Assembly: GCA_021791895.1 (NCBI GenBank)
Contig: JAJYVS010000009.1
Coordinates: 1-64,000 of the forward strand
DNA: 64,000 nucleotides
Source: Actinomycetes bacterium
GTDB lineage: Bacteria > Actinomycetota > Acidimicrobiia > Acidimicrobiales > RAAP-2
Reading direction: 5' to 3'
The notes under the pieces were generated by a model. It did not search any database, was not told where the DNA came from, and saw only the letters and a list, made by a program, of their open reading frames with translations. Both the position numbers and the translations under genes were made by a program. The number at the start of each line of letters is the position of its first letter. The first letter of the stretch is position 1. Shown one piece after another: positions 34,598 to 43,612 of the stretch.

Positions 34598-35059
34598 TCA
34601 GCCGCTGGTGGAAGCCGTCTGGGGCGGCCCCGCGACCAACAGGGCGTTGCCGCCGAGCGCAACGACCGCAACCTTGGCACCGGTCGTCAGCTGTTGCTGC
34701 GAGGTGTTGTGGAACTTGGTCGTCGACGTGATGGTGGCGGTGAGCGGTGATCCCTCAGGCGGTGTGACCGTGATCTGGCTGCCGTTGACGGTGAGCGTCC
34801 CGCGGGCTGCCGAGAGCGTCTGGTAGCCGTTCTTGGTCTTGAGGATCAAGGTGGCGTCCACTGTGTGACGCAGGAGGAACCGCCGGATCATCTGACCCTT
34901 GGGGGGGTTCTGGGTGCTGGAGGTGTGGGGAGATGAGGTCGCGGCGCCGGCGCCACCGCCATTCACGAGGGCGAAACTCGCCCCGCCGATTCCCATGGAT
35001 CCGAGGACCACGCTCGCTCCGACCACAGCCTTCTTGGTCTTGCTCAGTCGGGTGTGCAT
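34598..35059 (-). CDS. Small exported protein, DUF5666-like
   Basis: 153 aa. The signal-anchor is at residues 9-40 (KAVVGASVVLGSMGIGGASFALV) followed by a Gly/Ala/Ser linker. The body has beta-strand repeats (TVDATLILKTKNGYQTLSA, GTLTVNGSQITVTPPEGSPL, TGAKVAVVALGGNALLV) resembling DUF5666/OB-like secreted proteins. AGGAG precedes the ATG at 35059. It follows the sensor kinase gene on the same strand by 142 bp, so it may be an output or ligand of that system. Confidence 0.75.
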   Translation of the reverse strand: MHTRLSKTKKAVVGASVVLGSMGIGGASFALVNGGGAGAATSSPHTSSTQNPPKGQMIRRFLLRHTVDATLILKTKNGYQTLSAARGTLTVNGSQITVTPPEGSPLTATITSTTKFHNTSQQQLTTGAKVAVVALGGNALLVAGPPQTASTSG

Positions 35060-35201
35060 TGTCGCTGCTCCTGTCTCGGGCCGAGCGCCGACGGGTGTCG
35101 GCTGGGGTTCCCGGCCCGCCGGTTTGTCCGGCTCCCCTCCAGTGAGCCAGGCGATGGTCAGGGCCTGATGTGGGAGATGTGAGGGAACTGTGAGGGCTCG
35201 C

Positions 35202-36632
35202 TCAGGACCTCTGGGCGCCCTCGACGACCGGAATCCGGACCACCATCTTGGTCCCGCCGGACGGACCGACCGGCGACTCGACCGACACGGTGGCCCCCAT
35301 GGCGGCCGAGAGCTCCGAGGCGATGGCCAAACCGAGCCCCGAGCCCCGGGGCCGTCCGGGCCGGGCGTGGCGATCGGCGCTGTAGTGACGCTCGAAGATG
35401 CGCCCGATCTCGTCGGCTCCGACTCCCGGGCCGTCGTCTTCGACCACGAGTTGGGCTTCGGTTCCGTTGGGCACGGTTCCCAGCCAGATCGTGCTCCGCG
35501 CGTATTTGGCAGCGTTCTCGACCAGGTTGGCGAGGACCTGGTCGAGGCGGTCGGGGTCGACCCGGGCCAGGACTGTCTGGTCAGTCGGCTTGACCCGGAG
35601 GGCCAGCCCCGCGGCGTCGACCACCGGACGCAGTTCCTCGGCCACCTCGTCGAGGACCTCGCCCACATCGACGGTGCGGAAGTTGAACGAGAAGGTCCGG
35701 GTGTCGAGCTTGGCCAGGTCGAGCAAGTCGCCCACCAGCCGCTCCAACCGGCGGGCCTCGTTGCCGATCACCGTTGCGGCCCCTCGGGCGTCGGGAGCCG
35801 TGCCGTCGAGGATCGCCTCGGAGTATCCCCGGATCGAGGTGAGGGGGGTCCGGAGCTCATGGGAGACCGAGAGGAGGAACTGGCGCTCAGCGTTGCGCAG
35901 TCGACCCAGGCTCGCGGCCATGGCGTCGATGGCGTTGGCCAAGGCGCTCAGCTCGGGAAAGTCACCCGGGTGGGTCTCGACCCGGGTCTCGAGGTCCCCC
36001 GCGGCGATCCGCTCGGTGGCGGCCACGGCCCGCCGAAGCGGCCGGGTGAGTCGTCGGCTGAGGGCCAGGCTGATCAGGACAGCGAAGAGCATCATGGCGC
36101 CGGCCAGGATCAGGTCCCCGGTGACCGACGGGCTCCCGATGGACCGGGTGAGGACGAGCACGAAGCGACGGACGGTGTTGACCGGCGCTCCCTGGAGGGT
36201 GACGCCCTGGAGGTGGAAGGCGATCGCCTCGGTGGCCCACGCCGTCGGACCGGTGGAACCGGCCGTCGCCGAGTCCGGCCCCACCGCGGGCGACGCCGCG
36301 ACCGAGCGGAGCACCGAGGCCGGGACGACGGAACTGGTCAAACTGGCGGGATTGTCGGCCGGCAGGAACTGAGCGCTGGTCAAGTCGGAGCTGAGCCCGA
36401 TCAGTCGCCGGATGAGGCGAACTTCCGCGTCGAGCGCGCCGGGTTTGGCGTCGGGTCGGCCGATGGTGATCTGCCCCGACTGGAAGCTCCCGAAGGACTT
36501 CGCACTGGAAAGGACCTCGCTCACCGCGTTGACCCGGGTCGACTGGGCGGCCAACAGCCAGGTCCCGGCACCGGCGGCCACCGTGATGATGACGACCGTG
36601 CCCACCAGGACGAGAAGCAGGCGGCTCCTCAT
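35202..36632 (-). CDS. Sensor histidine kinase
   Basis: 476-aa transmembrane kinase. TM1 5-28, extracytoplasmic sensor region about 29-168, TM2 170-192, HAMP about 192-245. The HisKA box is FLLSVSHELRTPLTSIRGYS (His258). HATPase_c motifs are LANLVENAAKYA (N box), VEDDGPGVGADEIGRIFERHY (G1/F) and GSGLGLAIASEL (G2). It starts 24 bp after the response regulator stop. Signal unknown; the sensor region has no named domain that I can recognise. Confidence 0.93.
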   Translation of the reverse strand: MRSRLLLVLVGTVVIITVAAGAGTWLLAAQSTRVNAVSEVLSSAKSFGSFQSGQITIGRPDAKPGALDAEVRLIRRLIGLSSDLTSAQFLPADNPASLTSSVVPASVLRSVAASPAVGPDSATAGSTGPTAWATEAIAFHLQGVTLQGAPVNTVRRFVLVLTRSIGSPSVTGDLILAGAMMLFAVLISLALSRRLTRPLRRAVAATERIAAGDLETRVETHPGDFPELSALANAIDAMAASLGRLRNAERQFLLSVSHELRTPLTSIRGYSEAILDGTAPDARGAATVIGNEARRLERLVGDLLDLAKLDTRTFSFNFRTVDVGEVLDEVAEELRPVVDAAGLALRVKPTDQTVLARVDPDRLDQVLANLVENAAKYARSTIWLGTVPNGTEAQLVVEDDGPGVGADEIGRIFERHYSADRHARPGRPRGSGLGLAIASELSAAMGATVSVESPVGPSGGTKMVVRIPVVEGAQRS

Positions 36633-36656
36633 GGGCCACCGGCCCCGGTCCGAGGC

Positions 36657-37340
36657 TCACCCCAGGCGGTAGCCAACACCCCACACCGTCGACAAGGCCA
36701 GGGCGCTCCCCAACTTCTTGCGGAGCTGCCGTACGTGGACGTCGACCGTTCGGTCGTCGCCGACCCAGTCCGGTCCCCAGACGCCGTCGAGCAGCTGGCG
36801 CCGGCTGAGCACCAGGCCCTCGTTCTCGGCCAGGAACGCGAGGAGGTCGAACTCGCGGGCGGTCAAGGGAACGAGTGTCCCCCCGGCGCGCACCTCGTGA
36901 CGGTCGACGTCGACCTCGACCTCGCCGACCTTCAGGACCGGCTTCGGACCGCCGCGCCCCGGTGGGTCGGTCCTTCGGAGGATGGCGCGGATGCGGGCCA
37001 AGAGCTCGCGGGGGGAGAACGGCTTGGTGACGTAGTCGTCTGCCCCGAGCTCCAGGCCGAGGACCCGGTCGATCTCGCTGTCGCGGGCGGTCAGGATCAC
37101 GATCGGGACGTCGCTCGTCCCCCGGAGCGTCCGGCACAGCTCGAGGCCGTCCATCCGCTTCGGCAGGCCGATGTCCACCACCACGAGGCGAGGATGCTCC
37201 CGGTCGACCGCCTCGAGGCCGGACTCGCCCGAGGAGGCCTGGACCACCCGGAACCCTTCCCGCCGCAGGTACATGTCGACGAGGTCGGCGATGTTGGGGT
37301 CGTCCTCGACCACGACGATGGTCCCGGGCCCGTCGGTCAC
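36657..37340 (-). CDS. OmpR/PhoB-family response regulator
   Basis: 227 aa from GTG 37340. The receiver acidic pocket is VVVEDD, the phospho-acceptor is Asp56 in LVVVDIGLPKRMDG, Thr in VILTAR, Lys in YVTKPFSP. The winged-helix DNA-binding domain is at about 135-227 (PLTAREFDLLAFLAENEG, SRRQLLDGVWG, VDVHVRQLRKKLG, TVWGVGYRLG). The frame is open farther upstream but has no homology. Paired with the adjacent kinase. Confidence 0.93.
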   Translation of the reverse strand: MTDGPGTIVVVEDDPNIADLVDMYLRREGFRVVQASSGESGLEAVDREHPRLVVVDIGLPKRMDGLELCRTLRGTSDVPIVILTARDSEIDRVLGLELGADDYVTKPFSPRELLARIRAILRRTDPPGRGGPKPVLKVGEVEVDVDRHEVRAGGTLVPLTAREFDLLAFLAENEGLVLSRRQLLDGVWGPDWVGDDRTVDVHVRQLRKKLGSALALSTVWGVGYRLG

Positions 37341-37628
37341 GCCAAAAGCTTGGCAGGGTTTGAAAGACTCGCGGCGCGCTGGGCAAGGTCGTCGCCAGGT
37401 GTTTCCCTGAAACTGGCCCCGCCGTACGGAGTTGTGGCCCGACACGACGGCGTGGACGCGCATGGAACTGGTCCGTCTCCTGCCGGTTGGTGCCGTCCCG
37501 GCCGTCGTGGCGGGGTGCGCGCAACGGTGCCCGGCCGTCTTCTGGGACGGCGCGACCACACGTTGGGAAACGGTCGAGCCCCGTTCTGCCCCTTGGGCAA
37601 CGGAGCGAGCGCCTCTTCGGGGAGGCCG

Positions 37629-38018
37629 CTACCCGATCTCCCGCGTCATTCGGGACACGAGTTGTCTGGAGACTTGCCAAGCTCGGGCGATCTCCGTCAG
37701 TGAGCTGCCTTCTGCCTCAGCCAGAAGAAACATCGTCCGGCGAAGGTCATGCCGGGCCTTGCGCACTCGGTCCTCTGCCACGTCCATCGCCTGTCGGCGA
37801 GCGGCTGGGTCCATCAACCGGGCGATGTCCAACATTGGTGTGGCTTCCGCCAGGAGCTCCTCGACCCGACCCTTGCTCCGCTGATCGAATTCGAGTCGGT
37901 CCGTCATCTTGTCGATTGCGCTGTGGTACGCCCCGAGGGCCGAGACGACCCTTGACCGTAGGGCGGCGACGTGCTCGTCTTCGATCCGGGCAGCGGCAGA
38001 ACGGTCCATCGTCTGCAT
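37629..38018 (-). CDS. Small helix-turn-helix protein of unknown role
   Basis: 129 aa if the ATG at 38018 is used (TTG 38060 and ATG 38009 are alternatives). The mostly helical, charged N-terminal 90 residues contain an SKGRVEELLAEATPMLDIARL segment. The C-terminal HTH is LLAEAEGSSLTEIARAWQVSRQLVSRM, like a Sigma70-region-4 or MerR-type reading helix. No ligand domain is recognised. Probably a DNA-binding regulator. Codon usage is ordinary. Confidence 0.65.
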   Translation of the reverse strand: MQTMDRSAAARIEDEHVAALRSRVVSALGAYHSAIDKMTDRLEFDQRSKGRVEELLAEATPMLDIARLMDPAARRQAMDVAEDRVRKARHDLRRTMFLLAEAEGSSLTEIARAWQVSRQLVSRMTREIG

Positions 38019-38481
38019 CGTAGGAAATGGCACGAAGAGATACCCAGCATTGCGAGCCAAATCGTCTCAGTGTGAGGACTCGTTCGTGACCGGCACCGGA
38101 CGCGATGGTCATCAGATCGGCCGCGACGGGTTGGAAATGCCGTGAACCGACGTTGGCTGCGTAGCCAGACTTGGAGTCAGGTGGCGTCGAATCCGGAGCG
38201 AGAGGACTGGCCCACACTCCGAACGGAGCGTGGGCTCGTAAATCAAGATCAGCGAACGGGCGGAGACGGAATCCTGATGTGGCAGTCGAGCTGTTCTCGT
38301 TGCTCCGGCTGGCGCGGTCGGATGCCAATGACCTGTCAATAGCTGTTGCCGGTATCTGTAAATAGCCACTGCAGGACCTGGCCATTAAAGAGCTATCTCG
38401 TCGACTTATGGTGGTAATATCTTCGAAGCGACGGACAGACTGTTTGGCTCATCCATAAGCCGGAAGGGACTCGGGTCGAGC
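38019..38481. other. Intergenic, relatively AT-rich
   Basis: About 460 bp between divergent genes. It is visibly less GC-rich than the flanks, with a TAATAT stretch near 38414 that could be a -10 for the PilZ gene. No RNA gene or repeat was identified. Confidence 0.5.
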
Positions 38482-38916
38482 GTGCAACCTCTGGTGGAAC
38501 GACCTCGGGACTCCCAACGCGAGAGCGAAGGGTTGCCAACGACGCAAGCAAGGCGACGCAGGCTTCCACGTCAGGAGGCTCACTGGCAGGGTCAGTACAT
38601 CATCGAGGGCGGCCCTTCCGGAGTGTGGGGCGCCTGCGAGATCCTTGACATCTCCATCCTCGGCGCTGGCCTCGAGCTCTTTGAGGGCGCTGGACACGTC
38701 TTGGAAGCTCTTCGTTACGAACTCATCGGCCACAAAGTCCTCGTCGAGGTGCACACTCCCGCCGGAGCGTCGATCACCTTGCAAATGGTGGGCGAGATTC
38801 GCTACACAACCGAGGGCAAACAAGGTGGGATCCGGGTAGGGATTCAGTTCAACGACCTCTCGGAGACCGAGCAAGCCATCCTGAATGTCTTGGAGCAGAT
38901 GCAGGCGGTCTGGTAA
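38482..38916 (+). CDS. PilZ-domain protein (putative c-di-GMP receptor)
   Basis: 144 aa from GTG 38482. The c-di-GMP switch RRRRLPRQ (R-x-x-x-R) is at about residue 24, then the CEILDISILGAGLELF element (D-x-S-x-x-G) at about 53, and VGIQFNDLS near the end. This matches the two-part PilZ signature. It is a single-domain adaptor and acts in the cytoplasm. The SARP-type regulator starts 124 bp downstream. Target process unknown. Confidence 0.75.
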   Translation: MQPLVERPRDSQRESEGLPTTQARRRRLPRQEAHWQGQYIIEGGPSGVWGACEILDISILGAGLELFEGAGHVLEALRYELIGHKVLVEVHTPAGASITLQMVGEIRYTTEGKQGGIRVGIQFNDLSETEQAILNVLEQMQAVW

Positions 38917-38937
38917 CCGGCGTTGTCGCTTCCCACT

Positions 38938-39303
38938 CTCGTGGCCCCGGCCACCCTCCATTCGACCGCATGGGCAGCACCGCATGGGCAGCTGGAGCGG
39001 TTCTCCGAGAGGACCGCCTCGCCCGACCGTTCCAGGGTCGATGGCGAAGGACGGGTTCGCGGAGATGAAGACGGCATTGGCCGGGTCGCCGAGTCCCCAA
39101 CCGGTCGGCGAGATTGAGGTGGCAGTCCTCGGGCCGACCGAGATCCGCGGGTGCTCGAGACGGTTCTCTCGGGCGCCGGCCTTCGAGCTTGTCGTCTACC
39201 TCGCCCTCCACCCGGCCGGAGTGCTGAACGACACCTGGGCGACCGCGTTGTGGCCGGACCGGCTCATGGCCCCGGCCACCCTCCATTCGACCGCATCGGC
39301 AGC
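38938..39303. repeat. 41-bp direct repeat flanking/entering the SARP gene
   Basis: Copies at 38938-38978 and 39263-39303 share the core GCCCCGGCCACCCTCCATTC and differ at two positions. The second copy encodes part of the regulator's DNA-binding domain (LMAPATLHSTASAA). The first lies upstream of the gene and encodes the same peptide outside any real gene. This looks like a remnant of a duplicated, mostly deleted paralogue. Confidence 0.65.
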
Positions 39304-39859
39304 TCGACGGGCCCTCGGTCGGTCCTCCGACGGCTGCGACCACCTGCCGCGTTGCCACGGACGCCTGCAGCTGCGCTCGAGCGTCACCACCGACTGGCGG
39401 CGGTTCCAGGCCCTGGCTGCTTCCGGCGACCCAGTTTCCTGGGATCGGGCACTCGACCTGATCCGGGGGAGACCCTTCGAGGGCCTTCGCCACGCCGAAT
39501 GGGCCGTGCTCGAGGGCTTCGTGGCCGAGGTCGAGGAACGGGTCGCCGGGCTCGCCTGCCAGGTCGCCGACCGCCATCTCGACCGTGGCCTCGCCCCGGC
39601 CGCCGCCCTGGCCGCCCGAAGGGGCCTGCTGGTCAGTCCCTATGACGAGCGGCTCTACCGCCGCTTGCTGGTGTGCGCCGACACCCTCGGGCACCCAGCC
39701 GGGGTCGAGCGGGTCATGGCCGAGCTGCTGAGCCACCTGGACTCGCCCGGGGACGGCCCGTTTGACCTGGCAGCGGTGCATCCCCGGACCGCCGCGCTGT
39801 ACAGCGCCCTCAGCCGGCGGCGCGACCACGAGCCCGGAGCCGCCGCCGTCACCAAGTAG
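39041..39859 (+). CDS. SARP/BTAD-type transcriptional regulator
   Basis: 272 aa, with the start uncertain (ATG 39041 or 39065). N-terminal winged-helix of the DnrI/OmpR class: VAVLGPTEIRGCSRRFSRAP, FELVVYLALHPAGVLNDTWA, WPDRLMAPATLHSTASAARR. This is followed by a bacterial transcriptional activation domain (DPVSWDRALDLIRGRPFEG, WAVLEGFVAEVEERVAGLACQ, VSPYDERLYRRLLVCADTLG). No NTPase or TPR tail. Such proteins usually activate a nearby operon. The PilZ gene upstream and the sugar-nucleotide genes downstream are candidates. Confidence 0.8.
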   Translation: MAKDGFAEMKTALAGSPSPQPVGEIEVAVLGPTEIRGCSRRFSRAPAFELVVYLALHPAGVLNDTWATALWPDRLMAPATLHSTASAARRALGRSSDGCDHLPRCHGRLQLRSSVTTDWRRFQALAASGDPVSWDRALDLIRGRPFEGLRHAEWAVLEGFVAEVEERVAGLACQVADRHLDRGLAPAAALAARRGLLVSPYDERLYRRLLVCADTLGHPAGVERVMAELLSHLDSPGDGPFDLAAVHPRTAALYSALSRRRDHEPGAAAVTK

Positions 39860-39873
39860 GGTTCCTTCCCGCA

Positions 39874-40671
39874 ATGCCACCGACCTCGAGCGGGAGATTC
39901 GTACGTCGCGTCGCGACCACCGGCGGGGGGCGGACCTACCGCGGCCAGGTCCCGGTCAACTGGTACGCGGCCCTGGTCATCATCGTGGTCCTGGGTCTCG
40001 TCTCGATCGTCTTCTCCCGCTACGAGTACCAGCACCCCCACCACACCACGGCGGTCCAGCCCGCGGTCGGGACCACCCTGTTCGCGGGGTACTCGATCGA
40101 GCTGTGCGGCAAGGTCGTCGCACCCCTCGCCCCCAGCTCGAACGCCGCCACTGCCGGGATCAGCACGCCTGGGGCGGGGCTGCTCAACGTCTCCCCCCAC
40201 ACGGCGGCCCAGGCCGGGGACAACGCCACCTTGGGCCTGTTCTTCTCGGAGTACAGCGGAGCGTCGCTCTCGGCGACCAAGATCACCGTGCCGGGTCATG
40301 GCACCTATCACAACGGCCAGACCTGCGGGGCCAAGACCCCCGATGCCGGCAAGAAGGGCTACATCACCGCAATGACCTGGCCGAATGTCGTCGCCACCAC
40401 GGGGACGACCGTCCAGGATCCGACGAGCTACAAGATCGCGGCCCGCACCCTCGTTGCGGTCGGTTTCGCGCCCAAAGGGGCGGTCTTGAAGCGGCCGTCG
40501 CAGACCACCATCAAGGCGGTGCTCGACGCCAGTGCCTCGGTGGTCAACGGGACGACGACGACCACCACGTTGCCGAGCTCGACCACCACCACGCTGCCGA
40601 GCTCGACCACCACCACCGTGCCGAGCTCGACCACCACGACGGCGCCCGGCGGGACCACGACCACCGGGTGA
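39874..40671 (+). CDS. Membrane-anchored exported protein with Thr-rich C-terminal repeats
   Basis: 265 aa. Cytoplasmic head of about 28 residues, TM at about 30-46 (YAALVIIVVLGLVSIVF), extracytoplasmic domain of about 180 residues with two Cys (ELCGKVV, QTCGAKT), then a tail of TTTTLPSS repeats. The tail looks like a wall-spanning or O-glycosylated stalk. The stop overlaps the GTG of the sugar-nucleotide gene, so the two are co-transcribed. Function unknown. Confidence 0.75.
   Translation: MPPTSSGRFVRRVATTGGGRTYRGQVPVNWYAALVIIVVLGLVSIVFSRYEYQHPHHTTAVQPAVGTTLFAGYSIELCGKVVAPLAPSSNAATAGISTPGAGLLNVSPHTAAQAGDNATLGLFFSEYSGASLSATKITVPGHGTYHNGQTCGAKTPDAGKKGYITAMTWPNVVATTGTTVQDPTSYKIAARTLVAVGFAPKGAVLKRPSQTTIKAVLDASASVVNGTTTTTTLPSSTTTTLPSSTTTTVPSSTTTTAPGGTTTTG
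40551..40668 (+). repeat. 24-bp tandem coding repeat (TTTTLPSS)
   Basis: Three near-perfect 24-bp units of the form (ACC/ACG)4-(T/C/G)TG-CCG-AGC-TCG, plus a degenerate fourth ending APGG-TTTTG. They encode Thr4-(Leu/Val)-Pro-Ser-Ser. Length is likely to vary between strains by slippage. They are not CRISPR: units are contiguous, with no spacers. Confidence 0.8.
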
Positions 40672-41741
40672 GGGCGATCGTCCTCGTCGGGGGGGAGGGG
40701 ACGCGACTTCGCCCGCTCACCTACTCGGTCCCCAAGCAGATGCTCCCGATCGTCGAGCGCCCCATGCTCGAACGGGTCGTCGAACACCTGGGTGCTCACG
40801 GCGTCGACGAGGTCATCCTGTCGCTCCAGTACCTGCCGGGCGCCTTCGAGGACGCGTACCCTGACGGCACCGCCGCCGGTGTCCGGTTGACCTATGTCAC
40901 CGAGCCGCGCCCCCTCGATACCGCCGGGGCCATCCGCTACGCCGCCGAGCAGGCCGGGATCGACGACACGTTCGTGGTGGCCAATGGGGACGCGCTCACC
41001 GATTTGGACCTCGACGCGCTGGTGGCGTTCCACCGGACCCATCGGGCCGAGGGCACGATCCGGCTCTACCCGGTCGAGGACCCGTCGCGCTTCGGGGTGG
41101 TCACCACCGACGACGAGGGACGGGTGGAGGCCTTCATCGAGAAGCCACCGCCCGGGGAGGCCCCGACCAACCTCATCAACGCCGGGACCTACGTGCTCGA
41201 GCCGGCCTTTCTGGAGCGGGTGCCGCTCGGCGAGCGGGTCTCGGTCGAGGTGGTGACGTTTCCCCAGATGGCCCGGGACGGCCGGCTGTTCGCCATGGCC
41301 GAACCCTCCTACTGGCTCGACGCCGGAACCCCCGACGCCTTCCTCCGGGCCAATCTCGACCTTTTGGACGGCACCCGCCCGGGCTTGCCGTACCCCGAGG
41401 CGACCCTCGAGGCCGGCGTGTGGCGGAGCGGGTCCGGGCAGGTCGACGGGGAGGTGTCAGGTCCCGCCTTCGTCGGCCACAAGGTGCGCGTCGAGGCCGG
41501 CGCCGTGGCCCGCGCCGCGGTTCTCGGCGCCGACACCACCCTGCGCCATGGTTCGGTGGTCGAAGCGTCGGTGCTCCTCTCCGGGGTGGTGGTGGAGGAG
41601 GGTGCCAGGATCTCGGGGGCCATCCTCGGTGCCGGGGTCCGGGTTGGGCAAGCATGCGAGGTGCGGGCCGGCTCGGTCATCGGTTTCGGCGTCGAGCTCG
41701 AGCCCGGACGGGTCGTGGCCGGGGAGCGGATCCCGGGTTAG
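40668..41741 (+). CDS. Sugar-nucleotide pyrophosphorylase (mannose-1-phosphate guanylyltransferase-like)
   Basis: 357 aa. The N-terminal nucleotidyltransferase domain has VLVGGEGTRLRPLTYSVPKQ, NGDALTDLDLDAL, EKPPPGEAPTNLINAGTYVL and YWLDAGTPDAFLRAN. The C-terminal part is a left-handed beta-helix-like hexapeptide region (FVGHKVRVEAGAV, VLGADTTLRHG, GARISGAILGAGV). The family makes GDP-mannose, or glucose/N-acetylglucosamine nucleotides. GTG start overlaps the upstream stop. The nearby GDP-deoxymannose-reductase-like gene and F420 genes favour ManC, but specificity is not proven. Confidence 0.88.
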   Translation: MRAIVLVGGEGTRLRPLTYSVPKQMLPIVERPMLERVVEHLGAHGVDEVILSLQYLPGAFEDAYPDGTAAGVRLTYVTEPRPLDTAGAIRYAAEQAGIDDTFVVANGDALTDLDLDALVAFHRTHRAEGTIRLYPVEDPSRFGVVTTDDEGRVEAFIEKPPPGEAPTNLINAGTYVLEPAFLERVPLGERVSVEVVTFPQMARDGRLFAMAEPSYWLDAGTPDAFLRANLDLLDGTRPGLPYPEATLEAGVWRSGSGQVDGEVSGPAFVGHKVRVEAGAVARAAVLGADTTLRHGSVVEASVLLSGVVVEEGARISGAILGAGVRVGQACEVRAGSVIGFGVELEPGRVVAGERIPG

Positions 41742-41765
41742 ACCGGGGCCGAGTGAGGTGGGGCG

Positions 41766-42716
41766 ATGCGGGCGCTGGTGACTGGTGGGGCCGGCTTCAT
41801 CGGCTCGACGCTGGTGGATCGGCTGCTCGCCGAGGGGCACGAGGTCGACGTCGTCGACGACCTTTCCAGCGGTTCGCTGAACAACCTGGCCGAGGCTCGG
41901 GCGAGCGGGGGCAAGGCGTTGCGCATCAACCAGCTCGACATCCGGCTCCCCGAGCTCGTCGAGCTGGCCGCCCGTCGGCGGCCCGAGGTGGTCTTCCACC
42001 TGGCGGCCCAGGCATCGGTGCCGATCTCGGTGCAAGAGCCGATGTTCGACGCCCACGTGAACGTGCTCGGGACGGTGAACGTGCTCGAGGCGGCCCGGGC
42101 GGCGGGAACCGAACGGGTGGTCTTCGCCGCCAGCGGGGGCACCCTCTATGGGGACCCCGATCTCTCCGAGCAGCCGATCAGCGAGACCCTGGCCCACCGC
42201 CCGCTCTCTCCCTATGGGGTGTCCAAGAAGGCGGGCATCGACTATCTGGTCGCCTACCGCGAGCTCCATGCCCTGGAGTTCTGCGCTTTGGCCCTGGCCA
42301 ACGTCTACGGACCCCGACAGGACCCCCACGGTGAGTCGGGGGTCGTGGCGATCTTCGCCGAGCGGCTGGTCAAGGAGGAGCCGGTGGTGATCCACGGCGA
42401 CGGCGAACAGACCCGCGACTTCGTCTACGTCGACGACGTCGTGGACGCCTTCGTCCGGGCGGCGGCGCGCGGTGGCGGGCTGGTGTGCAACATCGGCACC
42501 GGGGTCGGGACCACGGTCAACCGGATCTACGCCGGGCTGGCCGCCGCTGCCGGGATCGAGAATCCGGCCGAGCACGGCCCTCCCCGTTCGGGCGACGTAC
42601 GTCACTCGAGCCTCGATCCGGCGCGCGCCGCCATGCAGCTCGGCTGGCAGCCCTGGACCCCGCTCGACGAAGGGCTGGCGGCGGTGGTCCGGTTCTTCGC
42701 CGAACGGCACGACTGA
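41766..42716 (+). CDS. NAD-dependent sugar-nucleotide epimerase (GalE-like)
   Basis: 316-aa extended SDR. NAD site TGGAGFIGSTLVDRL, Asp in VVDDLSSG, catalytic Ser/Thr in FAASGGTLYG, Tyr/Lys in SPYGVSKKAG. C-terminal sugar-binding part: LANVYGPRQDPHGESGVV and DFVYVDDVVDAF. It lies 24 bp after the pyrophosphorylase gene and is likely co-transcribed. Probably a 4-epimerase for the nucleotide sugar made next door. Confidence 0.9.
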   Translation: MRALVTGGAGFIGSTLVDRLLAEGHEVDVVDDLSSGSLNNLAEARASGGKALRINQLDIRLPELVELAARRRPEVVFHLAAQASVPISVQEPMFDAHVNVLGTVNVLEAARAAGTERVVFAASGGTLYGDPDLSEQPISETLAHRPLSPYGVSKKAGIDYLVAYRELHALEFCALALANVYGPRQDPHGESGVVAIFAERLVKEEPVVIHGDGEQTRDFVYVDDVVDAFVRAAARGGGLVCNIGTGVGTTVNRIYAGLAAAAGIENPAEHGPPRSGDVRHSSLDPARAAMQLGWQPWTPLDEGLAAVVRFFAERHD

Positions 42717-42734
42717 ACCGAAGACCGCCCGAGC

Positions 42735-43397
42735 TCAGGGGCAGGTGCTGAGGGCCAGGCCGTACCACTTGGCCAGCTTGCGCTGCCCGAGGATCCTCGG
42801 ATGGACGGTATCGGCCTGGAGCCAACGGGGGTGGGTCTGGACCAGTCCGTTCCAGTCGATCCACAGGTAGTGGTTTGGGTAGGACCGGGCCAACGTGCGA
42901 ATGAGCGCGTTCTCCTCGGTGGCCACGTGGGCATCGGGGTGGCCCTTCAAGGTGTCGGCTGTGGTGTTGTTCGTGACCAGCACCACGCATCGGGCGCTCG
43001 ACGTCACGGCGAGCATTTGGTCGGAGCCGCTGCGCCAAGCGGTGTCGTTGTCGAGCGGATCGTTGGTCCCGAGATTGACGATCCAGTCGGTCGGGGGCGG
43101 CTGCTCTGCTGCTGCGCTGCTCATTCCTCCAAGTTGCCCGGCGATGGTGACGCCCGGGACCACGTTGACCTCGATGGAGTGGGCGGGCTCAAGGGTCGAA
43201 GCGATCCGTGCGCTCGCGAGAAACGTGATCGAGTCGCCGATGATCTCGACACGTGGTCCGTTCGCGTTGCCGATGTAACAGCCGGCCACAAGAACCCCGC
43301 TCGCCACGATGGCGAAGGCCGCGACCGACCAGGATCGAACTCGCCCTGCTCGGGGCAGGCGACGATCGATGGCCCATGATCCTGTTGCCCCGACCAA
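42735..43397 (-). CDS. SGNH/GDSL hydrolase-family lipoprotein
   Basis: 220 aa. A basic N-terminus is followed by hydrophobic SVAAFAIVASGVLVAGC with lipobox LVAGC (Cys about 40). Block I is IIGDSITFLAS (nucleophile Ser), block III NLGTND, and block V DTVHPRILG holds the Asp/His pair. Block II Gly is at GVTIAGQLGG. An esterase or deacylase acting on surface polysaccharide or lipid is plausible. It converges on the epimerase gene. Confidence 0.8.
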   Translation of the reverse strand: MVGATGSWAIDRRLPRAGRVRSWSVAAFAIVASGVLVAGCYIGNANGPRVEIIGDSITFLASARIASTLEPAHSIEVNVVPGVTIAGQLGGMSSAAAEQPPPTDWIVNLGTNDPLDNDTAWRSGSDQMLAVTSSARCVVLVTNNTTADTLKGHPDAHVATEENALIRTLARSYPNHYLWIDWNGLVQTHPRWLQADTVHPRILGQRKLAKWYGLALSTCP

Positions 43398-43527
43398 ACG
43401 GACCTCTCGGACTCGGGCTCCGGTCTATCGTGGTGCGCGTGCAGCGCCGTGCCTAGGGGCCGAAGTCCCGCGGCCATCGGATCAAATGAGAGGCTCTTTG
43501 CGGCTCAAACTCCCAGCTCGACCCACC

Positions 43528-43556
43528 TTGACACTCGAACTCGGAGCCCGTTAGCG
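43528..43556 (+). promoter_or_regulatory. Candidate promoter for the tauD-like gene
   Basis: TTGACA at 43528-43533, 17-bp spacer, then TTAGCG at 43551-43556. The -35 is perfect but the -10 is weak, so an activator may be needed. The gene starts about 57 bp downstream. Confidence 0.4.
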
Positions 43557-43612
43557 TCGCCGAAGGCGAGCACGAGCCGAGTTCGCAGCGGTGCTCAGCG
43601 AAGGGGGGCAAG

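Noticed and set aside
40551-40668. Possible CRISPR-like array
   Set aside because: Units are contiguous, encode Thr-rich peptide and have no spacers or cas genes.
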